The notes below the pieces were generated by a model. It did no database searches, had not been told where the DNA came from, and worked only from the letters and a program-made list of their open reading frames with translations. A program made the position numbers and the translations under genes. A stretch of 64,000 bases of DNA from contig NC_058338.1 in the NCBI RefSeq assembly GCF_905475395.1, positions 94,411,435 through 94,475,434 of the forward strand. The letters run 5' to 3'. The stretch is from Chrysoperla carnea (Eukaryota > Arthropoda > Insecta > Neuroptera > Chrysopidae). Below, piece after piece: positions 55,491-64,000 of the stretch; position 1 is the first letter of the stretch; every line of letters begins with the position of its first letter.

Positions 55491-56253
55491 AGAGGAATCG
55501 GAAAACTCCTTTTCTGTGTTTTTTACAACGAATGAAACTTAATTTAAAAAAAAATTATTCTTCTCTCAAAATTTTTCGAATTGATGATCAAAATCCAATA
55601 GATTTTTAATCAAGTATTTTTAAAAATTATTTCTAGCTACGAGCTTGTTGTTAGATGCTGAAAGCATTTTTCGATACTCACAAATTGGACACCTTATTTT
55701 AAATATAAGACAAATAAAAATATATATGCAGACAAAATGATAACACTTTTGTTTTATTTTAAATTATTAATTATTATTATTATTTAAATTATTTTTAATA
55801 ATATATGGACAAAAAAAAATTCTAAACAATATCCAATATTTAAAATGTAATAATAAAAAATGGCGCAAATTTGGTTATATTTAAAATAAATGTTTTAAAA
55901 AACATTGTAAAAAAAAACCCTAAAATCTACATTCAATATTGTTACATTTAAAAACACAACTTAAAACTTAAAATTCTTTTCAATCAAAATTCCATTTGTA
56001 ATTCTAAATTTACAAATTTTTGGAATTGTAATATGAATTTTCGTTTATTCAATCTACGTACCGGATTATGCATCTATCAATATCTTTGGGTAATCGGAGA
56101 AAATAGACCGAAAATTTTATAGATCCGGAGTATTTTTGTAATAGGGTACTTTCTTCAGTAGTGAAAAATAAATTATGAAACTTGATAAAAATCAAGGTAT
56201 ATTTTCATTATGACGCTTTGACGCTGAGTTTGAGCGTCAAATTAGGTCACGTG

Positions 56254-56390
56254 GTCAGTTTAGGCCGTTCTGTCATCTAGATGAAAAAAAACAACTTCAG
56301 CAGCGTAAAATTGTAAAAAGCTGAACAATGTTTTTACGATTTGATTTGATTTTTTTTTTCATCTAGATGGGCAGAACAGCCTAAACTGAC
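56254..56390. repeat. Hairpin with ~38 bp arms
   Basis: Arms 56254-56291 and 56352-56390 are reverse complements with few mismatches (GTCAGTTTAGGC and GCCTAAACTGAC, CATCTAGATG in both). Shorter complementary segments lie in the loop. It may be a tiny foldback MITE. Confidence 0.85.
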
Positions 56391-58178
56391 TTTTTATCAT
56401 AAAAAAGTATATCTTATAATATAAAAAGCGGTCCATTTCCTGTTTGGTAGTACAAATTTTTTTCGCTAGTTAGGAGGATTTATCTGATTTAAATTTGAAT
56501 ATTTTTATTGGAATTAAAAAATAGTAAGTACAAGTATTGTCATCTGGTAGTCGAAATTGTAACTACTGAATTCGGGTCTTCTGACTTTAATTGGTACTAA
56601 TTATTATCACCCGTTCTCGAGTTGCAACTCCCAGTTATCAACACAGAAATGTTTTTCGGTCTATTGTGTCCTAAATCCGTATTTTTTTTATTTACGACAA
56701 AGATTCCTGGTTAGTGAAGGTAAGTAATTGAGTAAACGAAAATGCTTAATACAATTTATTAATTATAGTTCATGAAATATGGAAAGTGTTTCTAGTGAAC
56801 CTATTTCCAGGGTAAGCAAAAATTGATCTTCAAAGGTAAGAACTAATGAACTACAAGATCTTCTAGCCAGTGTGAAATTTTGACGCATGCAGTATCTCTT
56901 ATTGAAGCTGTTTTTATAAAAAGCGGTGTTAAATGTTTATATGATTAATGATTTTAAGATGTGAAGGTGGCTTTATACATTGTGTCTCATTTAAAATGAA
57001 AACACCCTTCTATTTTCGTTATTTATAGGAATATCGATTTTAAATTAACCGAAATCAGAACATTAAATTCAGCGTAATACAAATTGAAAAATAGGGTCGA
57101 TTCTTAATATTTTGCCTAGCGTCAGAGATGGTTAAAGATATCGAAAAAAATTATTGGAAAAAGTTGCTAAGAAAATGATTTATGACAAAATTCGCATTTT
57201 TAATTTTTCCACAGTTTTTGTCTTTACTCAAAATTACTAAAAGAATGAAATTCGATAAAATAAATAAATATTTCCCGGTTTCAGAAATAAGAGTACAAGA
57301 ACTGATTGTGAAAGAAAAAGTTTTTATTTCCATCATTTCAATATTTTATATAGGAAATAAAATATGAAATGTAAGAAATTAAGAAGTAATGGGGGGTGCA
57401 ACTTCAATTAATTTAATGAAAAATTAATAGAGTTTAGAATGTTTTAAGGAGATTCTCGAGCTGAGATATAGTTTTGTTTGTGAAACACAAAGAATAATTC
57501 GAAAATATTTTAGTATTTATAAAATTTCTAATGTTAGTATTCATGGGAAAATTTATTTTATTTATCGAAGTCAGTATTAAGTTCTATAGGCATTTTTGTT
57601 TCTGAAACCTAACTTTTTCTAATTAGACTCCAAAAATTCGTAAAATTTTAAAAAACACAATTTTTACTATTTTTATCCCGCAAAAAGTGTACGAAAAAAT
57701 CAGATTTTTAATGTGTAGCTAATGATTTTGACATTAGTGTTATTATGCATGATACCAATAATAAAATTAACAAAACAGCTTCAATAAAAACACCTGCATA
57801 TCAGAGAAAGAAAGACTTTGTGGCTAGAATAGTTTCAAAATTATTCGAGATTACAATCGTGAAAATCTAATATTATAAAATTTAAATTAAAATTAAATTT
57901 ATTAAAATAAAATGATCTTGTCCAGTATTAAATACGAATAGTCGATTCTTTCGAATAATTTTAAGTTTTTTTGGATAAATTTCGAGACATCAATGGTATG
58001 GTTCTGTATTTTCTTTACAAGCCCAATTTAAAATACGTTACTATCCAGAACTGATAAGAAATTCAAAAATTTTCAAAGAATCTTCCGTTTTGAATTATTA
58101 TTAAAAATTTATTGTGTATTATATCAAGTTTCTAAGAAATCAGAAATTGTTTTGAATACAAAAAAATTCAAATTTTAA

Positions 58179-59431
58179 GGATGTACGAGAATGGTAGGGT
58201 AGTGGGTAGGGTAATAAAAACTGGGACCTGTAGCATGTAAATAATCACACATACGGACTAACGAACGGAGAGTTTAGTTTATAAAAATTTGATTCATAAT
58301 AAATTAGTTCGTAAAGGCGCAATTCCACTGAGGCAACTTTTAGGCAACCTGTAGTATGCGTCATTGACGCATGCTATACAGTCTTTCAATAGAAAGAACA
58401 CAAAGCGACAAAAAATATGAATTCTTGCTGCATGCTACAAGTTGAATGTTAAGATGCAATTCCACAGAGACAAATTTTAGTTTTAGGGATCATGTAGTAT
58501 ACGTCATTGACGCATGCTACACACATTCTTTGAATAGAAGGGACACAAAGCGACAAAAAATATGTCTCTTTGCCGCATCCTACAAGTTGACTGTTGTTGC
58601 TTGTCGGTTGCGTCATCTCTCGACATGAATCCATGTGTCAAACAGTGTCGTTGTCTATCCAACAGCGAATGGATCGGTGCAGCTTGTAGCATGCAACAAG
58701 GAATGGACAAACGATAAAAATACGTTTTTTTAGAAGATTACCATAATTCCTCAGAATTATGGAATACTAAAATCGCCGAATACAAAGGTAAAAGAATTGA
58801 AATCGAAAAGTTGAAATAATTATCGGGTAAATAGAATTATAGTACGATGAATTAATCGCGAGTCCAAAACCTTCAGCCTAGAAATGCTCGGCTCAGATAT
58901 TCGAAACAGATACATAAGCGATGGATAGCTAAATATCTCAATGTCACTAACAATCTTACACGAGATGTTATTGCTTCCCAAAAGTTGGTATAATATTTTT
59001 TTTATCTCATCCGTGTGGAATTTCGAAATAAAGCATCATCGTCAGCAGCGAATTGTTGTACAAATTATACTGAATTTCCTGATAATCGAAATACAGCTGT
59101 CTTCTCCAATATCGTAGCGTTTTTCTTTTTCTTTTACGATTCAAAGCGATTACAAAATAAGCAGCTGCCGCGATTTTTTGTAATGAAGTTGCCTAAATGG
59201 AATTGTTTTAGTCGCATGCCACACTCATGTACAACAAAGCATGCGACATTTAATTGAATTTTGAGCCACATTGTCGCACGTCTAAAATAGGCAACACTTG
59301 GCAACAAATATTGAGCCACATGTCGTTCAGTGTTGCCTCAGTGGAATTACACCTTAATAGAGAGACAATTGGGATAGAATGGGCAAAACAGTAAGCATAA
59401 TTCTTTTTCATGCTACCACTCTTGTACATCC
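58179..59431. mobile_element. TTAA-flanked element with a second element nested inside
   Basis: Inverted ends GGATGTACGAGAATGGTAG and CTACCACTCTTGTACATCC (two mismatches) lie directly inside TTAA (58175-58178 and 59432-59435). It is 1253 bp, most of which is the nested element 58315-59354; without that it would be ~210 bp. Confidence 0.85.
58315..59354. mobile_element. Nested element with inverted ends, possibly Harbinger-like
   Basis: The ends AGGCGCAATTCCACTGAGGC and GCCTCAGTGGAATTACACCT are inverted repeats. TAA flanks both sides (58312-58314 and 59355-59357), as in PIF/Harbinger insertions. A ~135 bp tandem duplication occupies the left part (58318-58450 and 58451-58590), with TACGTCATTGACGCATGCTA-like blocks. 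No transposase is recognised; superfamily is inferred from the flank only. Confidence 0.7.
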
Positions 59432-60129
59432 TTAAGGGAGTATATTTTAGGACTAGCTCATTATATTTTTTTTTTAATTTAAAACAAATTGTACTCAACA
59501 TATTTAAATGTAGAATTAGGGTAAAGTAATTAAAACCAACTTACAAATTATAAATTAAAAATGTTACATTCTCATACAAATACAAAATCAAAAAAAAAAA
59601 AAAAATTTAAAACACGAGATAATAATAAATATCTCTCTAAAATAAAAAAAATTAAAATCTTTACATAAAACACAACAAACGGTGTGAAACTCACTCCATT
59701 TGACTGCCTAACATTTTGAATAACAACTTGATTTGAGAAATAATTATATGTAACTGAAATGTCTATTGAAGGAACTAGAAATTTGACTAGCATTTATGCG
59801 TAACTCTGTACACTATATATAATACAAGGTATTACATCGTAACCGCATTTTTTGGTATTCGAATAAAATCATCTACTTATTCAGTCGAACATAACTCATA
59901 ATACTGACTAAGGCAAGGCATTGTTATACATTTAGGCGTAAATCATAAAAATCCGATGGTAAAATAGTTATACAAGGTGCTTTTTATAAGTTGAAATTTG
60001 CTTGAAACTAGAAAACAAAGTTTTATCGATAAAAATGTTAAAGCAAAAAATGTTGGGTATGTAGGAGCACATCTTACGCAGGTATTAAACTTGACCCCAA
60101 GCTCAATGAAAAGCTCACTCTAATTCATA
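59432..60129. other. AT-rich intronic or intergenic stretch
   Basis: A-rich runs near 59588-59604; no exon is supported. Confidence 0.4.
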
Positions 60130-60605
60130 ATTGGTAATCGATAGATGAAAACTTTAAATTAGAAAGTTGTTATTGATTAAAAAAGTAACATTTTTGTTCG
60201 AAACATTTTTTCGAAAACCGTACAGTTTCGTATAAAATTGTTTCTGTGAAATCTAACCACTCTTTGAAAAAAAAATTCTGATAAATCCAATAAAAGTGAT
60301 TTGCTTTTCTAAAAAAACATTTTTGTTCAAATTCAATGAGCAAACGCACAAGAAGCTCGATTTTACTATCTAAACTATTCGTATGTTTCAAAGAATAAAT
60401 ATTTACGTATTTATAAAGAACAACTTTCTAATTTAAAGTGTTCATTTAATGCTTGTCAGTTATGAATCAGAGTGAGATTTTAATTGAATCTGAAAACTTA
60501 GAGCGAATTCGGTACCGGTATAAAATGTGTGCTTTTGAAACTAACATTTTTCGTTTGAAGCATTTTCCTTGATTAAATTTATTTATCGAGTTTCAAGCAT
60601 GTGTC
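60130..60605 (+). repeat. Family C repeat, copy 2
   Basis: Diverged copy of 10735-11215. Its flanks contain complementary CTTTAAATTAGAAAGTTGTT (about 60152) and AACAACTTTCTAATTTAAAG (about 60419), so it folds back over ~290 bp. Confidence 0.85.
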
Positions 60606-62239
60606 AACTTACAAAAGGAGGGCACGCTGTATACTCATGTGTAGTACATTTAAAGCCGAGAAATAGTAAAACAAAGATGGTGGACATAAATCGATGTTTT
60701 GGCATAAATGGTTATTTATAATGCGATTATGACGTATACATTGTGTGTATATTAAAATATTTTTAATAAAAAATTTTTTTTTATCAACACATGAAATAAC
60801 TTTATATGATTCTGAATAAAATCGTTAGGTAAATCTAGATTTTATTCGGGTAAACGAAATGAGAACTTGTTTTTATTCGAATAGACGACTCATAAAATTC
60901 AGCTCAGTATATTTTTTTAAGTTGTTCAACTGTCCCAGAAACAGTTATTACTGTTTAAAAAATCATAAAACTGGTGTGACGTAATTTATGGATGACCCCT
61001 TATTTGTGGAGGCCTAAAGAATTCAGTACAACGCGAATCTTAAAGACCGAATGCTTTAGTAAAATCATAAAAAAAAGAGCCGATAGAATTGAGTCGATAC
61101 TAAACAAAATGATACTTTCTGATACTGTTTTAAAATTCCTTTAAGGGGTTATATCCAGTTAGAATTTTATTTAGCATTTCCGGAATGTACATATATTTCT
61201 GTATATTTTCTGAAAATTAATAAACAGAATCTGTGATCAATTTTTGATCAATTTGAAAAAATCACAATTTTAAAATGAAATAATTCAAAATTTTGCTCCG
61301 CAAGAGAACTGTGTTTATTGTGATCAAGGGACTTTGAACTATCATTTACCGGAAAAAAAATGAACATTCACCGTACTTACTCAAACAACCGGACTACCTT
61401 AAAAATTATCAATTACAGTTTAGTTAAACGATTTAAATAAGAGAGCTACCTTCAATAAAGAGTATTTAAAATTAACAATATCTTCGAGTATCATAAATGT
61501 AATATTGACTCAATGACTATTTTTACGAATTACTAATATTAAATATCACAGATTGTATGTCGTCTTTTTATCGACATAAATAATTATAGATGCTTTCGAA
61601 TCGAAAGAGTACAGGGGGTATGGTTTTAATGACTAATAATTTATTTTTATAAAAACTATTTCACGTCTTATCTAAAATAATTTAATCATTTTACAAAAAA
61701 ATAAATTAAAATCAGATCTAAAGTTTTTGAAATTGGCCTAGAGATACATGAGTGTCAAAAACGTCACACGTTAAATATTTTTTTTGAAATGACGTTCGTC
61801 ATTTATCATGTTCGTATATCACCTGGATAAAAGCAAAATTTTGAATATAATGTGTACAGAATAATACAAGAATGCTGACAAAAATTCAACTTAAGCACTC
61901 AACATTATTTCCAAAAAAAAAAGAGAAACTATGATCCAAACTAAATTTACTTTTGAATTCATTAAGATTTGAACACAAAAATCAAGTTCACCTTAACTTA
62001 GATCTCGCCTATCAAATTTATTAAGTTCATTGCAAGTGGTTTAGAATACTCGTCTTCCCCAAGGCTCTCGAAAAATCCACTCCAAATTACAGTTGTGATG
62101 GAATTATTAAGTCAAGCGCATCTCGAGGTATAATCGAAAATAACGCTTCATTTGTGTTAAATGAAATTTAGCACTGCACATATTACAAAGAAAATGTCTC
62201 CTACAATTAACGCTTGCTGAAAAATGTCTGCAATTAACG
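60606..62239. other. AT-rich stretch with one short repeat
   Basis: The segment 61290-61400 is the second copy of family E (first at 15947-16080). No exon or other repeat boundary can be supported elsewhere in this stretch. Confidence 0.45.
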
Positions 62240-62905
62240 CTTCTAGACCAGAATATCCCCTTAAAAAACACCAATAGTTGGCAGTTGAAACTGGCAGGTG
62301 TTTCAAAGCTTGGACGAAGTTTTAAAGATTCGCCGTCATTCTTTAATTCTTTAATAAATTTTGGTCTCATTTGCTGTGACAATATTATGATTGAAACTCT
62401 ACAACATGTGTTTCTAAGATTTCCATACCCATCTATGTTTCAATTTAACCTCTCACTTCTTTCCCACATGGTAACACGAATTTTCCTCCGACTGAATTTA
62501 TTACTTCAAGCCCGAACTCAAATCTTTCTCCAAGAAATGATTTCCCACGGAATATTCAAAAGTAAAATAAAAAAAGAATAAATAAAGAGACGCTTCTAGA
62601 TCACCTCTTTAAAAAAACACCAATAGATGGCAGTTGAAACTGGCAGGTGTTTCAAAGCTTGGACAAAGTTTTAAAGAATCGCCGCCATTTTTTCATTCTT
62701 TAATAAATTATGGTCACATCTGCTGTGACCATATATTTCGATTGAAACTTTCCAATATGTGTTTCTAAGATTTCCACGCCCAACTATGTTTCAGTTTAAC
62801 CTCTTACTGTTTTCCCATATGGTAACATTAATTTTCCTCCGACTGAATTTATTACTTCAAAACTGAACTCAAATCTTTTCCCAAGAAATGATGGAATATT
62901 CAAAA
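62240..62905 (+). repeat. Tandem duplication of ~340 bp
   Basis: Units 62240-62575 and 62590-62905 share AACACCAATAG(T/A)TGGCAG, AACTGGCAGGTGTTTCAAAG, TCTAAGATTTCCA and TTTTCCTCCGACTGAATTTA. Divergence is about 12-15% by eye with small indels. An open frame of 98 codons in the first unit is broken in the second, so it is not coding. Confidence 0.9.
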
Positions 62906-63114
62906 GGTAAAAATATAGGACTCTTCTTTTTGGAAAAAATGAATATGAGTGTTTAAAAAATTATACATGAATGGATCGATACTAAATTTTTCCAAAAAAT
63001 AAAATAAAAAAATTAAAAATACTGATCCACAATGCTGATACGTAATTAAACAATGATTGGTGGTTACATGAGTACTGAGTAGGCAATCTAATAGAATGTT
63101 TCCTGTTCTCCTAC

Positions 63115-63302
63115 CTTACTAAGTAGCTGTGAATCCAATTGACTATCCAATTCTTTCAATTGATCATCTAATGTCTTTTTTGTGGAATCAAAACTTTTCT
63201 TTCCACCATATTTTGAATACGATGGCATATGATATGATGAATCACTACTAGCATACGAATTACTTGATCCAAAGCCAGTAGAACCAGTCAAAACACTGCT
63301 TA
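63115..63302 (-). CDS. Internal exon, probably of the Ser-rich gene
   Basis: The acceptor TTTTTATAG precedes 63302 and the donor AAG|GTAGGA follows 63115. The 62 complete codons encode a Ser/Tyr/Gly-rich start and then a charged, coiled-coil-like end (KKTLDDQLKELDSQLDSQLL). It starts in phase 1 and ends in phase 0, which fits the phase-0 terminal exon at 54466-53681. Joining them is inference: they are ~8.6 kb apart and other exons may lie between. The family is not recognised. Confidence 0.55.
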
Positions 63303-63520
63303 CTATAAAAACAAAAACCAAATTCACTTTAATGGCTCACACCAACGGGGTTAAAGGGCGATCATAATTTATTGCTAATTTCTAAATAAAATTGTAAATC
63401 CTTTCTGCATTCGATTCGTTCGAGCATCAGGAAACTTTGTGACCAAAATTGATTTAAAAATATGCAATTTACAAAAATAATATGCATTTTATGATTGCAT
63501 TTTAAATTGACCGTTTGGGG

Positions 63521-64000
63521 TGACTAAAGACGAATATCGCGACAGAATTGGTCTCCGAAGTACCTAATGCCCAGAGTGAACGGTATTTCCGTCATCTCTT
63601 GAGTTTTCGGGAAATTCGTTATATATTCAGTCCAAACTCATTACTCGAGGGTTTTTTGGGGTCGCTGAACACAAATATAACGACAAAATTGATCTCCGAA
63701 AATGAACGGTATCCTCGTTTTCTTCATAAATTTATATCATTATTACACGATTCTTTATTATTTTTTTTCACATAAAAATAACATTAATTCACGGGGGCAA
63801 CGAGGATACCGTTTACCCTGAGTGCCGGGTATCTCGGAGACCAATTCTGTCGCGATAGTTGTGTTCAGCGATTCCAAAAACCTCCGAGAAACGAGTTTGA
63901 ATCGATTTTATAACCAATTTTCTGAAAACTTGAGGAGATGACAAGGATACCTTTCCCTGGGTACCGGGTACTTTGTAGATCAATTCTGTCGCAATAGTCA
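63521..64000. repeat. Large inverted repeat reaching the window end
   Basis: The left arm, about 63535-63720, is matched in reverse complement by 63797-64000, with a ~75 bp AT-rich loop. Each arm also holds two direct copies of a unit GCGACAGAATTGGTCTCCGA / ACGACAAAATTGATCTCCGA ~140 bp apart. Identity is about 80%. The element runs to or past the window edge. Confidence 0.9.

Larger units (their letters stand above)
54467..58178. other. Putative intron of the Ser-rich gene with repeats
   Basis: A GC-richer patch at 54842-54905 is open on both strands (minus: ALLGPGRILPGLLPEDRR) but lacks a good splice donor. The segment 55000-55140 is a diverged direct repeat of 57590-57720 (ATCCC(T/G)CAAAAAG, AATCAGATTT). 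The palindromes at 55228 and 56254 are listed separately. The rest is AT-rich and featureless. Confidence 0.45.

Noticed and set aside
58446-58710. Overlapping frames of 60-68 codons on both strands
   Set aside because: All fall within the nested MITE and its tandem duplication; no domain.
62285-62581. 98-codon plus-strand frame as a gene
   Set aside because: It lies in one unit of a tandem duplication and is broken in the other; no domain.

Overview
The window is AT-rich nuclear DNA from an arthropod, most likely an insect. The evidence is spliced genes with GT-AG introns, a CD36/SNMP-type receptor, an expanded-type C2H2 zinc-finger gene, THAP domains, and a very high density of DNA transposons, Helitrons and a Penelope-like element. 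No order can be assigned from sequence alone. Nothing here is prokaryotic: there are no operons, rRNA genes or CRISPR arrays.

Genes. (1) 2922-3391 (+): a small THAP-domain gene, or remnant of one. (2) 16443-23527 (-): a five-exon RNF212/Zip3-like meiotic RING gene of 258 aa. (3) 25889-29185 (-): a five-exon gene for the exosome subunit EXOSC2/Rrp4, 298 aa, the most secure call here. (4) 33744-35402 (+): an intronless-looking 16-finger C2H2 protein, flanked by HEGYK-coding repeat fragments and a broken THAP exon (35462-35728, -). (5) 39129-46353 (+): a nine-exon CD36/SCARB/SNMP-family receptor, 571 aa. (6) 53681-54466 and 63115-63302 (-): the last exon and one phase-compatible upstream exon of an unidentified Ser-rich basic protein; this gene continues past the window end or has exons I cannot see.

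Almost everything else is repeats. About ten copies of one ~545 bp interspersed repeat (called family A below) are scattered in both orientations. There are three Helitron-like elements with TC...CTAG ends. Five elements have inverted termini directly flanked by TTAA (piggyBac-like target choice). A deleted hAT element has a perfect 8-bp duplication, and a short hAT MITE lies in the receptor gene. TA-flanked MITEs, a decayed Penelope-like element and many large foldback (palindromic) repeats complete the set. Several are nested: a Helitron and a hAT each interrupt one arm of a palindrome, and in both cases the undisturbed arm shows what the empty site looked like.

The genes have no evident functional link. 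Introns of the RNF212-like, EXOSC2 and CD36-like genes hold much of the repeat content, and in two places a repeat terminus lies within 20-45 bp of a splice acceptor. All exon models are by eye from reading frame, splice consensus and remembered family resemblance; transcript data would settle them.
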